A DNA stretch of 64,000 nucleotides from Bacteroidota bacterium (GTDB taxonomy: Bacteria; Bacteroidota; Bacteroidia; JAFLBG01). Numbering within the stretch: position 1 is the stretch's first letter; each line of letters begins with the position of its first letter. The position numbers and the translations under genes are program-made. The stretch is from the NCBI GenBank assembly GCA_017303975.1, contig JAFLBG010000016.1:1-64000 (forward strand), written 5' to 3'. Shown here one piece after another: positions 20,320 to 29,935 of this stretch. Below the pieces are notes generated by a model that was not told the origin of the DNA, did not search any database, and saw only the letters and a list, made by a program, of their open reading frames with translations.

Positions 20320-20837
20320 GCGGCATTCACAAAGGACGCAATATTGTTGCTCCCAGTAATTTGCCTGCTAGGCCAACTACAGATTATGCCAAAGAAGGGT
20401 TGTTCAATATTCTGAATAATCGCATCGATTTTACATCAGTTAAGTTGCTAGATTTATTTGGTGGTATTGGAAGTATAAGTTTTGAATTTGCATCACGTGA
20501 GTGCAAAAGTATTACATACGTTGATTCTCATTTTGGCTGTTTTAATTTTGTGAAGAATAAAGCAAAGGAGCTAAAGTTGGATACGATTAAAACATTGAAA
20601 GTAAATGTGTTTGCCTATTTGAAGAATTGTGTCGAAAAATTTGATGTAATATTTGCCGACCCTCCATTTGAAATGCGCGAAACTGCTAAAATACCTGAGA
20701 TTGTCTTTTCAAATAACTATTTAACTGAAGATGGAATACTTATTATAGAGCACGATCAATCGCACGATTTTGAAAATACGGAACGATTTTTGGAGGTAAG
20801 AAAATACGGTAAAGTTCATTTTAGTATATTTAAATAA
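20307..20837 (+). CDS. rsmD: 16S rRNA (guanine(966)-N(2))-methyltransferase RsmD
   Basis: The 176-residue methyltransferase opens MRIISGIHKGRNIVAP. It has the SAM-binding LLDLFGGIGSISFEFASR at about residues 48-65 and the catalytic DPPFE motif near residue 116, typical of N2-guanine RNA methyltransferases. It modifies G966 of 16S rRNA during 30S assembly. Its start lies inside the end of the DUF3822 gene, and coaD follows 11 bp later. This matches the conserved Bacteroidota gene order. Confidence 0.94.
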   Translation: MRIISGIHKGRNIVAPSNLPARPTTDYAKEGLFNILNNRIDFTSVKLLDLFGGIGSISFEFASRECKSITYVDSHFGCFNFVKNKAKELKLDTIKTLKVNVFAYLKNCVEKFDVIFADPPFEMRETAKIPEIVFSNNYLTEDGILIIEHDQSHDFENTERFLEVRKYGKVHFSIFK

Positions 20838-20848
20838 AGCCGCACACA

Positions 20849-21310
20849 ATGAAAATAGCTGTATTCCCAGGGTCTTTCGACCCAATTACTATTGGACACG
20901 AATCTATTATCAGACGGGCAATTCCTCTTTTTGATAAAATAATTATAGCTGTTGGAGCTAATTCTACCAAGTCGTCTTTTTTTTCTGTAGAGAAAAGAGT
21001 AGCATGGATAAAGCAATTATTTGCCAGTGAAACAAAGGTTGAAGCTGCTGATTACAAAGGTTTAACAGTAGAATTTTGTAAAACTGTTGGCGCAAATTAT
21101 ATTTTAAGAGGCCTTAGAACATCTGCCGACTTTGAGTTTGAAAGAGGAATTGGGCAAATGAATAGAGCTATGCATACTAATGTGGAAACAATTTTTCTTT
21201 TAACATTACCCGAACATTCAGCAATTAGTTCTACTATTATACGTGATATTATTAAGAACGGGGGAGATGTATCTTCCTTTGTTCCAAAAGGTATCGACTT
21301 GCAAAAATAG
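20849..21310 (+). CDS. coaD: Phosphopantetheine adenylyltransferase
   Basis: The 153-residue enzyme has the nucleotidyltransferase motifs FPGSFDPITIGHESII at the N-terminus (the T/HxGH element) and HSAISSTIIRDI near residue 128. It also has YILRGLRTSADFEFERG. It catalyses the fourth step of coenzyme A synthesis, joining ATP and 4'-phosphopantetheine into dephospho-CoA. The length is typical. It sits in the DUF3822-rsmD-coaD run. Confidence 0.96.
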   Translation: MKIAVFPGSFDPITIGHESIIRRAIPLFDKIIIAVGANSTKSSFFSVEKRVAWIKQLFASETKVEAADYKGLTVEFCKTVGANYILRGLRTSADFEFERGIGQMNRAMHTNVETIFLLTLPEHSAISSTIIRDIIKNGGDVSSFVPKGIDLQK

Positions 21311-21336
21311 ATTGCTGTTTCCAAATACTTAATTCT

Positions 21337-22758
21337 ATGCAAAAAAGTATTCAATATAAATCTGTTTTGTTTTTTGTATGTATTGCCACTTCACTTTTTT
21401 CCGAGAATGTAGTTGTGGTAGGTATGGCTCGCGGATTTGAAAACAAAGCGGTTCATGCATGCTTTTATGATGATTTGATTACGGAAAAAGAGCTAGTCGC
21501 TGCATCAGCCACAGTAAATGATACCGGCTATTTTAGGCTGACTATACAATCTCCAACAATACAAAAGATATATTTACGAATTGATAATTTAAAAGGACAT
21601 TTGTTTGTTGAGCCGGAAAAAAACTACTCGGTGGTATTTCAAAAGCCAGACACAAGTGTATATGTAAATCCGTATATGGATAAAAATATTGATTTGGTTT
21701 TGTTGGGATTAGACTCTACAGATCTTAATTATAGAATTATGGAGTTTAACGAATTGACTGATGCTTTTTGGATGCGCAATTATCAATACTTTGTAATTGG
21801 GCGTGCAAAGAATAAACTAGATAGTTTTTCGGTTGCAATGCAAAAAAGATTTGCGCATGTCTCAAATCCATTTTTTAAGACACACCTGAAAAGTAATTTA
21901 AAGTCGTTGGAATATGGCATTACACAAACGTTAAAGAATCCCGCTGTTACTTACTTTGGGAAACCTTCTGAGATTAGCGAAACTAATTTCGAGTACATGT
22001 TTCTTTTCAATTCTGTATTCAAGCAATATGTTCAGAAATTGTTAATGCGAAATGATGCATCTAAGTTATTGTTGGAGTTGAATGATAAAGCCAATTACGA
22101 AGGCACAATCCAAGAAATTAAAAAAATGTCGGGACTTACAAATGATACTATTGTAGAGTTGGTTTTGCTAAAAGGGTTGTATGAATTGTATTATGTTGAA
22201 CAAGTTGATAGAGGTAGCATTACAGCTTTGTTAAATCATATACAGAAAAATTCAAGCATAGATAATCACAAGAAAATAGCTCAAAATGTTTTTTACAAGT
22301 TGGGCCGTTTAAATAAAAATGCAGAGGCTCCTAATTTTTCTTTACCCGACAAAACAGGAAAAATGCATCAGCTTTCTGATTTTAAAGGCAAGTATGTATA
22401 CCTTGATTTTTGGGCATCTTGGTGTATTCCTTGTCTGGAAGAAATGAAAATGATTCCTACTTTAAAAAAGAAATATGGAGATAAAATAGAGTTTGTTAGT
22501 ATATCAACGGATAATACAAAGGAGGCGATGGAGCGCTTTTTGCAAAAGAATTCAAAATACGATTGGGTGTTTTTATTTGACGAGTTAAAGTATGTAAAAG
22601 ATTTGTATGAGATAAAGGCAATTCCAACCTACTATTTAATTAATCCCGAGGGTAAAATGGTGCAATCTCCGGCCGAAAAACCAACCGGTGATATTGAGAG
22701 AACATTTATGGAGATTACAAAAGTAAAACAGAAAAAGACAACTGTTGGAGGTAAATAG
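21337..22758 (+). CDS. TlpA-like thioredoxin-family protein, exported
   Basis: The 473-residue protein has a signal peptide and an N-terminal beta-rich region with DUF4369-like features. A helical middle follows, then a C-terminal thioredoxin domain from about residue 335: LPDKTGKMHQLSDFKGKYVYLDF, then the WASWCIPC active site (CxxC near residues 365-368) and a cis-proline region IKAIPTYYLINPEG. Such proteins act in the periplasm as thiol-disulfide oxidoreductases, often in cytochrome maturation or oxidative stress. No partner gene here narrows the role. It follows coaD by 26 bp. Confidence 0.9.
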   Translation: MQKSIQYKSVLFFVCIATSLFSENVVVVGMARGFENKAVHACFYDDLITEKELVAASATVNDTGYFRLTIQSPTIQKIYLRIDNLKGHLFVEPEKNYSVVFQKPDTSVYVNPYMDKNIDLVLLGLDSTDLNYRIMEFNELTDAFWMRNYQYFVIGRAKNKLDSFSVAMQKRFAHVSNPFFKTHLKSNLKSLEYGITQTLKNPAVTYFGKPSEISETNFEYMFLFNSVFKQYVQKLLMRNDASKLLLELNDKANYEGTIQEIKKMSGLTNDTIVELVLLKGLYELYYVEQVDRGSITALLNHIQKNSSIDNHKKIAQNVFYKLGRLNKNAEAPNFSLPDKTGKMHQLSDFKGKYVYLDFWASWCIPCLEEMKMIPTLKKKYGDKIEFVSISTDNTKEAMERFLQKNSKYDWVFLFDELKYVKDLYEIKAIPTYYLINPEGKMVQSPAEKPTGDIERTFMEITKVKQKKTTVGGK

Positions 22759-22774
22759 CTACCACTAAATTTTT

Positions 22775-23278
22775 TTAAGGAACGTTAATTTCCGGAGTGC
22801 TAATCACATTGCTTTTATTTTGTTCTTGGTCGATTATAAATACATCAAACCTAACAACAGTATGTCCGGGATAATAGTAAGGCGAAAATAGCGTAATTTC
22901 CATTTCTCCATCTAGCGTTTTGTCTTGTCCTTCGGGTGTTATATCCGGAATTCTATATTTATACTCTAAGGTGTCTCCGGAAGGCAAAACAAATTGCTCA
23001 AAAGTTCCATCCGCTTTTTTGTAAAAATAGCGCATGTAAATATTGTAGTGGTAAAAATTGTTTTTACTATAAATTCCTGTTGTGTCAGACTGTTTCAAGC
23101 CAATATTTCCATCTCCGTCTTTAAATCCAATAATGAGTTGAGCCGAATCTAAATTGGATGATTTGATAAAATCTTTAAATTCAATTGCAGGTATTGGAGA
23201 AATATCTCGTGTTTTAATACAAGATGCAAAGAGTAGTAAAAACACTCCTAAAAATAATATATTTACATGCTTTAGCAT
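22775..23278 (-). CDS. Hypothetical lipoprotein
   Basis: The start chosen is the ATG at 23278, giving 167 residues beginning MLKHVNILFLGVFLLLFASC with a lipobox Cys20. An ATG 12 codons upstream would bury the signal sequence and run into the divergent gene's 5' region. The body is beta-rich with KDGDGNIGLKQSDTTG near residue 52, a pattern common to small Bacteroidota lipoproteins of unknown function. It is divergent from the LuxE-like gene, with 40 bp between the starts. Confidence 0.78.
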   Translation of the reverse strand: MLKHVNILFLGVFLLLFASCIKTRDISPIPAIEFKDFIKSSNLDSAQLIIGFKDGDGNIGLKQSDTTGIYSKNNFYHYNIYMRYFYKKADGTFEQFVLPSGDTLEYKYRIPDITPEGQDKTLDGEMEITLFSPYYYPGHTVVRFDVFIIDQEQNKSNVISTPEINVP

Positions 23279-23318
23279 ATTGTTAAATATACCAAATTGC
23301 AATTGCATACGCAAGAGT

Positions 23319-24308
23319 ATGTTACGAGAACAACTAATAAGAGATATTTATGCCGTTGATGAATCTACTTTTAATGAGGTTTGTTTGTCGGTTTTTGCCT
23401 ATCAATATAAGAATTGTCAACCATACCGGCTATTTGTAGATGCATTAAAAAAGGTCCCAGAACAAATTCGTACGTATAAAGAAATTCCTTTTTTGCCAAT
23501 AGATTTTTTTAAGCAGATGCCTGTTCTATCAACCGAAGGACTAATTACAAGAACATTTGAAAGCAGTGCTACTACCGGCTCTATAACAAGCAAAAGATAT
23601 GTAACACATGTAGATTTGTATATTGAGAGCTTTACTAGATGCTTTGAGCATTTTTATGGTTCTATAAAGGAATATGCAATTTTAGCATTGCTTCCCTCTT
23701 ATTTAGAACGCACTAATTCGTCCTTGGTTTTTATGGTAAATGAGTTAATGCAATTATCGGGAAATAAATACAATAAGTTTTACCTAGCTAACTTTGAAGA
23801 ACTTCGTTTGGCGCTGGATAGCTTAAATAAAAGCAAACAAAAAACTATTTTAATTGGAGTAACATTTGCCTTAATTGATTTTGCGCAGCAATACCAACTC
23901 AGTTTGGACCATACCATTGTTATGGAGACAGGTGGTATGAAGGGTAGAGGAGTAGAGCCTATTCGCTCTGATTTACATCAGTATTTAGCAGGTCAATTAG
24001 GTGTTACGTCCATACATTCGGAATACGGGATGACGGAATTGTTTTCACAAGCTTATGCAAAAAAGAAAGGAGCGTTTAAATGTCCTGCTTGGATGAAAGT
24101 CTTAATAAGGGATGTAAACGACCCATTTCATGTATTGGAAAATGGAAAGACTGGCGGTGTTAATATTATTGATTTGTACAATATTGATGCTGTAAGTTTT
24201 ATTGCTACACAAGATTTAGGCTTGGTTAATGCGGATAATTCTTTCGAAATTCTTGGAAGATTTGATAATAGTGATATTCGAGGATGCAATTTACTTTATA
24301 CCAATTAA
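23319..24308 (+). CDS. LuxE/PaaK-like acyl-protein synthetase family protein
   Basis: The ATG at 23319 gives a 329-residue protein; a longer frame from 23154 would run through the divergent lipoprotein gene. The sequence matches the LuxE-type branch of the adenylate-forming superfamily: FLPIDFFKQMPVLSTEG, the phosphate-binding FESSATTGSITS near residue 79, METGGMKGRGVEP near residue 205, and SEYGMTELFSQAY near residue 230. LuxE activates fatty acids with ATP in bioluminescent bacteria. No luxCD or lux genes are present, so the acid and acceptor are unknown. A role in lipid or surface-polymer modification is only a guess. Confidence 0.82.
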   Translation: MLREQLIRDIYAVDESTFNEVCLSVFAYQYKNCQPYRLFVDALKKVPEQIRTYKEIPFLPIDFFKQMPVLSTEGLITRTFESSATTGSITSKRYVTHVDLYIESFTRCFEHFYGSIKEYAILALLPSYLERTNSSLVFMVNELMQLSGNKYNKFYLANFEELRLALDSLNKSKQKTILIGVTFALIDFAQQYQLSLDHTIVMETGGMKGRGVEPIRSDLHQYLAGQLGVTSIHSEYGMTELFSQAYAKKKGAFKCPAWMKVLIRDVNDPFHVLENGKTGGVNIIDLYNIDAVSFIATQDLGLVNADNSFEILGRFDNSDIRGCNLLYTN

Positions 24309-24323
24309 GATTGTTTTATAGAG

Positions 24324-26234
24324 GTGAAAAACACTAGAAAAAATACAACTAAGCAGATAAAGAAGGACGCTCCTTTTTTTAGTGGTACGGGCATACGTGT
24401 TTTGATTTTATTAGCGTTTACGGCATTAACATACTGGGGTAGTTTGAGTAATGATTTTACAAATTGGGACGATGATTTATATGTTACTGAGAATGCCGAT
24501 ATTCAATCCCTATCTGCATCTACAATTCAAAATTTCTTTACCAGTTTCAAAAATGGTAACTACCATCCACTTACATGGCTTTCCTTAGCGTTCGATTACA
24601 ACCTCTCTAAGCTTAGTCCATTTCAGTATCATCTTACTAATTTATTATTGCATTTGTTTAACACACTGTTGTGTTTTGTACTTATTAAAAAATTATTTAA
24701 TTCGAATATGGCTTGGCTAGCTTCATTGTTATTTGGAGTACATTCAATTCATGTTGAGTCGGTAGCTTGGGTTTCAGAACGGAAAGATGTTCTTTTTACA
24801 TTTTTTTATTTGCTTTCTGTTTTGTCTTATATCGAATACTGTGTTAATGAACACAAAAAGTATTTTGTTATATCTCTTCTTTGTTTTGTTTTTTCTGCAC
24901 TGTCAAAAGGGCAAGCTGTATCACTTGCTATTACTATTGTACTAATTGATATACTTCTAAATAGAAAGCTAAATTCTATAAAAGTAATTGCAGAAAAATC
25001 CATCTTTGTTTTATTGGCATTGGTTTTTGGGTTGATTGCCATTAAAGCACAAAGCTCTGCTAGTGCTATTTTTGATAATGCTGCACGAAATTTTTTCGAT
25101 AGAATTTTATTTGCTTGCTATGGATTTATTAATTATTTGTTAAAGTTTATTTATCCATTTAAGCTGTCCGCTATTTATCCATATCCCACAAAAGGAGCTA
25201 TTGGCATTGAGTTTTGGGCTTGCTTTGTGTTGTCTTTGGGTTATTGTTGGCTTCTTTTTAAATCATTTAAAAGTAATCGGCAATTATTTTTTTGTTTAGC
25301 TTTTTATGTGGTTAATATTTTCTTGGTTTTACAATTAATTCCGGTAGGCAATGCAATAATGGCAGATAGGTACAGTTATATTCCATCACTTGGAATATTT
25401 ACGGTATTTGCATTTTATATTAATAAGTATATTGAGCAAGAAAAAACGAAGAAGCTAGTAGCACTTGGGGTAGTTGTGTATTTGCTTCTACTTGCATATC
25501 AAACTACAGTTCAGATTAAGGTGTGGAAAAATAGCTTTACACTGTGGGAGCATACAACTAGGTGTTATCCTACTGCTGAGGTCGCCTGGAATAACTTAGG
25601 AAGCGCACACAACAATAGTAATAACTACAACGATGCCATTACTTGTTATACCAATGCTATTAACGTAAATAAATTGTACGCTGATGCATATTCGAATAGA
25701 GGCATGAGTAAAAAGAATGCAGGCAATTACAAAGAAGCTATTTTAGATTTAGACCAAGCAATAAAACTAAAACCGATTAATCCATTTGCATACTCTACAA
25801 AAGGTACAGCCTATATTTATTTGAATGAACTGGAGTTGGCAAATACATGCTTTGTTAAGGCGTTAGCCTGGGATCCTTATTCTGCCGAGGCATTAAGTGG
25901 CTTGGGAGCTGTAAAAACCAAAAAGGGCGATATTAAGGGAGCATTGGCGGATTTAAATAAATCGATTTCCTTGCGACCCAATCATGCGGAAACAATATCA
26001 AACAGAGGTATTGCCAAAGCAGAAGGAAATGATTTGCCGGGAGCAATTCAAGATTTTAATTTATCAATTCAGTTAAAGCCAAAGAGCCCGGGTGCATATG
26101 TTAATAGAGGAATGGTGTATTTGAAAATGAATCAACCGCAATATGCTTGTGCTGATTTTTATACCGCATTAAACTTAGGAGCATCTTCGGTAGAGCCTTT
26201 TATAAATAAGTACTGCAACTTAAATAAGAAGTAA
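24324..26234 (+). CDS. TMTC-like multi-pass membrane protein with TPR repeats
   Basis: The 636-residue protein starts at a GTG preceded by GAGG. The first half has about ten membrane segments and the conserved loops of the TMTC/PMT-like glycosyltransferase superfamily: NWDDDLYVTEN near residue 45, NYHPLTWLSLAFDY near 78, HVESVAWVSERKDVLF near 140, and ADRYSYIPSLG near 346. Residues from about 420 form six or so TPR units (AWNNLGSAHNN, AYSNRGMSKKNAGNYKEAI and similar). Eukaryotic TMTC proteins O-mannosylate cadherins. The bacterial members' substrates are unknown to me. It follows the LuxE-like gene by 15 bp. Confidence 0.82.
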   Translation: MKNTRKNTTKQIKKDAPFFSGTGIRVLILLAFTALTYWGSLSNDFTNWDDDLYVTENADIQSLSASTIQNFFTSFKNGNYHPLTWLSLAFDYNLSKLSPFQYHLTNLLLHLFNTLLCFVLIKKLFNSNMAWLASLLFGVHSIHVESVAWVSERKDVLFTFFYLLSVLSYIEYCVNEHKKYFVISLLCFVFSALSKGQAVSLAITIVLIDILLNRKLNSIKVIAEKSIFVLLALVFGLIAIKAQSSASAIFDNAARNFFDRILFACYGFINYLLKFIYPFKLSAIYPYPTKGAIGIEFWACFVLSLGYCWLLFKSFKSNRQLFFCLAFYVVNIFLVLQLIPVGNAIMADRYSYIPSLGIFTVFAFYINKYIEQEKTKKLVALGVVVYLLLLAYQTTVQIKVWKNSFTLWEHTTRCYPTAEVAWNNLGSAHNNSNNYNDAITCYTNAINVNKLYADAYSNRGMSKKNAGNYKEAILDLDQAIKLKPINPFAYSTKGTAYIYLNELELANTCFVKALAWDPYSAEALSGLGAVKTKKGDIKGALADLNKSISLRPNHAETISNRGIAKAEGNDLPGAIQDFNLSIQLKPKSPGAYVNRGMVYLKMNQPQYACADFYTALNLGASSVEPFINKYCNLNKK

Positions 26235-26888
26235 TAAAAAGAATACCGCAATTAATAGCACAAATAAAAGAGTTAAAAGAGGTACAAAAATTGCTATTTT
26301 GGCAAATAGGTCAGCTGTATCTAAGCTAGCGTTTTCTTTTCCGTAGTTTTCATTTCCATTATGATTCATGAGTGCCGCACGAGCCATTCGTATTTTTTTT
26401 CGAGCAATTAACCCTAAAATTATTGCTAATGGCGAAAAGAAAAATATAAATACAAAAGCTACAATAGCCATGTTTTCCGCACTGCTTACTTGTTTGGAAA
26501 CATAATTATTTTGATAATTTGGGTTGTAGTATTTGTCTTGTGGCTCTGTAGTACCCGATAGTGTGTACGAGTGTTTTAGTTTGTTTGAAGTGGATGCCGT
26601 GATTGTTTTAATATTATTTGTGTTAGCTGTTTTTTGAAAAATAGGTTTTGTGTTGTACGGTTTTACCGGTTCTGTTTTAGTAGGGATATTTGTGTTGGTG
26701 GTAAACTCTTTTGAAATAATTTCTTCAATTTTCGAATCCCCTTTTTTACTATTATTTATAGCTACTTGAGTGCTTTTTTCTTTGAATGTGCCGGGAACAT
26801 ATTTGCGCACCAAGAATGAATCGTTTTTGCACGATGAAATTATTAGTATTGCCAATGCAAATAAAAGTCTGCTAGTTGTTTTCATCAT
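26220..26888 (-). CDS. Lipoprotein with two C-terminal membrane segments (hypothetical)
   Basis: The 222-residue protein begins MMKTTSRLLF with a lipobox ending ISSC (Cys20); either Met can be the start. A polar Thr/Asn/Lys-rich linker fills residues about 25-130. Two hydrophobic segments follow (MAIVAFVFIFFFSPLAIILGLIA and IAIFVPLLTLLFVLLIAVFFLLLLI), resembling the DUF4190-type membrane module. A lipid anchor plus C-terminal membrane helices would tether both ends to the inner membrane. Its end overlaps the convergent TMTC-like gene by 15 bp. No function is known. Confidence 0.75.
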   Translation of the reverse strand: MMKTTSRLLFALAILIISSCKNDSFLVRKYVPGTFKEKSTQVAINNSKKGDSKIEEIISKEFTTNTNIPTKTEPVKPYNTKPIFQKTANTNNIKTITASTSNKLKHSYTLSGTTEPQDKYYNPNYQNNYVSKQVSSAENMAIVAFVFIFFFSPLAIILGLIARKKIRMARAALMNHNGNENYGKENASLDTADLFAKIAIFVPLLTLLFVLLIAVFFLLLLI

Positions 26889-26974
26889 ACTACTTTTAAT
26901 AGTGAGTTTTTAAATGTGTTTTTAGTATAGGACGAATTGCTGTTTTCAAAAGTTACAGCTGTTATGTTTTTATT

Positions 26975-29791
26975 TTAGTGCGCTTTCAGCCAGTTTTCGC
27001 CAACTCCAATTTCTACTTCTATTGGAATTTTCATTTTTATTGCAGCACTCATTTTTTCTTTTATGATTGGCTTTATAGTCTCCAACTCTTCTTTGTGTAC
27101 ATCAAAAACTAACTCATCGTGTACCTGTAAAATCATTTTTGATTTAAAATCATTTTTTATGAATTCATTATGAATATTAATCATCGCAATTTTTATCATG
27201 TCGGCTGCAGAGCCTTGTATTGGCGCGTTAATTGCGTTACGTTCTGCAAAACCACGCACAACCGCATTTTTTGAATTAATATCACGTAAATATCTTTTTC
27301 TGCCCATTATGGTTTGTACATAGCCTTTTTCCCTTGCAACAGCAATGCTTGTATCCATATACTCTTTTACTCCCGGGTATTTAATAAAATATTGTTCTAT
27401 AATGGACGCTGCTTCTTTTCTTGGTATGTTTAATCTTTCCGATAAGCCAAATGCTGATATGCCGTAGATAATGCCGAAATTAACCATCTTCGCATTTCTT
27501 CTCATGTCGGAAGTTACTTCTTCCAGCGGCACGTTATACACTTTAGCAGCGGTGGCTGCATGTATATCTTTCCCGCTATTAAAGGCTTCTATCATTCCCT
27601 CATCGCCACTTAGTTCAGCAATAATACGCAACTCTATTTGTGAGTAATCTGCCGAAAGCAATAAGTAATCGCTATTTCTAGGGATAAATGTTTTTCTAAT
27701 TTCTCGCCCTTTTTCTGTTTTAATTGGAATGTTTTGAAGATTTGGATTGTCAGAACTTAATCTACCGGTAACTGCTACAACCTGATTAAAGGAAGTGTGT
27801 ATGCGTCCTGTATTAGGATGTATAAGTTCAGGTAATGTATCTACATATGTGTTTTTTAATTTCTGAAGTTCTCTATAGTCTAAAATTTTTTCTACAATAG
27901 CATGTTTGCCAACTAATTTTATCAAAACATCTTCCGAAGTAGCATACTGCCCGGTTTTGGTTTTTTGGGGCTTCTCTACAATTTTAAGGACTTCAAATAA
28001 AATATCGCCAACTTGTTTGGGGGATGATACATTGAATGAAGTGCCTGCTAATTGCTGAATTTCGGCATCTATTTTGGCAATTTCAATTCCTAATTCTTTT
28101 GAATATTCGTGTAGCGCATTTATGTCAATCTTTATCCCCTCTCTCTCCATGGCAGATAGAACCGGAATTAATGGGATTTCTATTTTCTCAAACAAATCGG
28201 TAATATTGGCTTGAGCTAACATGGGCTCAAATTTATTTTTTAATTGAAACGTAATGTCCGCATCTTCTGCAGCGTATTCTGCTATTTGTTTTATGGGTAC
28301 ACTGCGCATACTTAATTGGTCTTTTCCTTTTTTGCCAATTAACGTGTCGATTTTTACTGTCGAATAATTTAAGTATGTTTCTGCCAACACGTCCATTCCG
28401 TGGCGCATATCAGGCTGTATTAAAAAATGTGCTACCATGGTGTCAAATATTTTCCCTTTAATTTCTACACCGTAGTTTCTTAAAACACTTAAATCGTATT
28501 TAATATTTTGAGCAACTTTTATGCTGTTTTCATTTGAAAAAGCCGGTTTGAAAAAATCTACAATTTGTTGCGCTTGTTCTTTGTTTGCAGGTATTGGAAT
28601 ATAATAGGCTTCGAACTCTTTAAAACAAAAAGACATTCCAACTAATTCCGCATCCTTTACATCTAGCGATGTTGTTTCGGTGTCGAAACAAAAAGAAGGT
28701 TGTTGTTGAAGTTGATTTGCTAATTCTGCATACTTCTCAGTTGTGTCAATAATTGTGTAGCTATGCGTAGTGTCTAAAATAGTTTTGTAATTTGTTTGCG
28801 CATCTTCCTCTAATTCGGCAGTCGTTACATTTTGGGTTACAACTGCATTGCCGAATAAGTCAACTTGGCCCTCGTTTTTAGTATCTGCACTAGTTGTATT
28901 AGTTGAGTCGGAAGTTATCTCTTCACCTAAAATAAGTTGAGCCAATCTTCTTAACTCCAATTCTGTAAATAATTCTTTTAATGCTTCTCTGTTGGGTTCG
29001 GTAAGTATTAATTTGTCTTCTTCTAAGTCAACCGGAACATCACAAATGATGGTTGCAAGTTTTTTTGATAGTAGTGCAAGATCTTTATTTAGCTCAACTT
29101 TTTCTTTTAGTTTTCCTTTTAATTTGTCTGTATTTACAAGCAAATTGTCTATAGTTCCAAAGTCTTTGATAAGCTGTATCGCTGTTTTTTCGCCAACTCC
29201 GGGTATGCCGGGAATATTATCAACACTATCGCCCATTAATCCTAAAATTTCAATTACTTGATCTACATGTTGAATATCCCATCGTTTACAAATTTCTGCC
29301 GGACCCAAAATTTCGGCTCCATTCCCCATTCTTGCAGGTTTATACATTAAAATATTTTCCGAAACAAGTTGTCCATAGTCTTTATCTGGCGTCATCATAT
29401 AGGTTACAAACCCTTGCTGCTCGGCTTTTTTTGCAAGTGTGCCAATTACATCATCTGCTTCAAAACCATCTTTTGCAATTACCGGAATATTAAACCCTTC
29501 AATAAGTTTAATTATGTAGGGTATGGATTTAGATAAATCTTCCGGCATCTCTTCTCGGTGTGCTTTATAAGCTGCAAAGCTTGTGTGTCGTTCGGTTGGA
29601 GCCGATGTGTCAAAAACAACGGCTATATGTGTGGGCTTTTCTTTTTTTAATACATCTAGTAAAGTGTTTGTAAAACCTAAGATAGCAGATGTGTTTAGTC
29701 CTTTTGAATTAACTCTATGGTTGTTGCTAAAAGCGAAGTAGGCTCTGTAAATTAGGGCAAAAGCATCAAGTAAAAATAGTTTTTTATTCAT
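26975..29791 (-). CDS. polA: DNA polymerase I
   Basis: The 938-residue protein has all three domains. The 5'-3' exonuclease (FEN) domain fills about residues 1-290 (LLDAFALIYRAYFAF, GFEADDVIGTLA, PGIPGVGEKTA). The 3'-5' exonuclease retains its acidic residues (FDTETTSLD near 370, NIKYDLSVL, YAAEDADITF). The polymerase domain has motif A (SADYSQIELRI near 715), motif B (RRNAKMVNFGIIYG) and motif C (VHDELVF near 892). It fills gaps, removes RNA primers and repairs DNA. The proofreading motifs look intact, unlike in some polA lineages. Confidence 0.97.
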   Translation of the reverse strand: MNKKLFLLDAFALIYRAYFAFSNNHRVNSKGLNTSAILGFTNTLLDVLKKEKPTHIAVVFDTSAPTERHTSFAAYKAHREEMPEDLSKSIPYIIKLIEGFNIPVIAKDGFEADDVIGTLAKKAEQQGFVTYMMTPDKDYGQLVSENILMYKPARMGNGAEILGPAEICKRWDIQHVDQVIEILGLMGDSVDNIPGIPGVGEKTAIQLIKDFGTIDNLLVNTDKLKGKLKEKVELNKDLALLSKKLATIICDVPVDLEEDKLILTEPNREALKELFTELELRRLAQLILGEEITSDSTNTTSADTKNEGQVDLFGNAVVTQNVTTAELEEDAQTNYKTILDTTHSYTIIDTTEKYAELANQLQQQPSFCFDTETTSLDVKDAELVGMSFCFKEFEAYYIPIPANKEQAQQIVDFFKPAFSNENSIKVAQNIKYDLSVLRNYGVEIKGKIFDTMVAHFLIQPDMRHGMDVLAETYLNYSTVKIDTLIGKKGKDQLSMRSVPIKQIAEYAAEDADITFQLKNKFEPMLAQANITDLFEKIEIPLIPVLSAMEREGIKIDINALHEYSKELGIEIAKIDAEIQQLAGTSFNVSSPKQVGDILFEVLKIVEKPQKTKTGQYATSEDVLIKLVGKHAIVEKILDYRELQKLKNTYVDTLPELIHPNTGRIHTSFNQVVAVTGRLSSDNPNLQNIPIKTEKGREIRKTFIPRNSDYLLLSADYSQIELRIIAELSGDEGMIEAFNSGKDIHAATAAKVYNVPLEEVTSDMRRNAKMVNFGIIYGISAFGLSERLNIPRKEAASIIEQYFIKYPGVKEYMDTSIAVAREKGYVQTIMGRKRYLRDINSKNAVVRGFAERNAINAPIQGSAADMIKIAMINIHNEFIKNDFKSKMILQVHDELVFDVHKEELETIKPIIKEKMSAAIKMKIPIEVEIGVGENWLKAH

Positions 29792-29935
29792 GCTGCAATT
29801 TACATAAATACTAGTAGGTGACCTATATACTCACCTGGATAGATTAGTTAAATTAGCTAGATTTTATTCACAAATTTTAATATCTACATTTGGTAGAATA
29901 CCCAATTTTATTTACGAAATTTGATTTCTAATAAA

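Noticed and set aside
23154-23318. Extended N-terminus of the LuxE-like protein
   Set aside because: The extension runs antisense through the lipoprotein gene at 22775-23278, and family similarity starts at the ATG at 23319.
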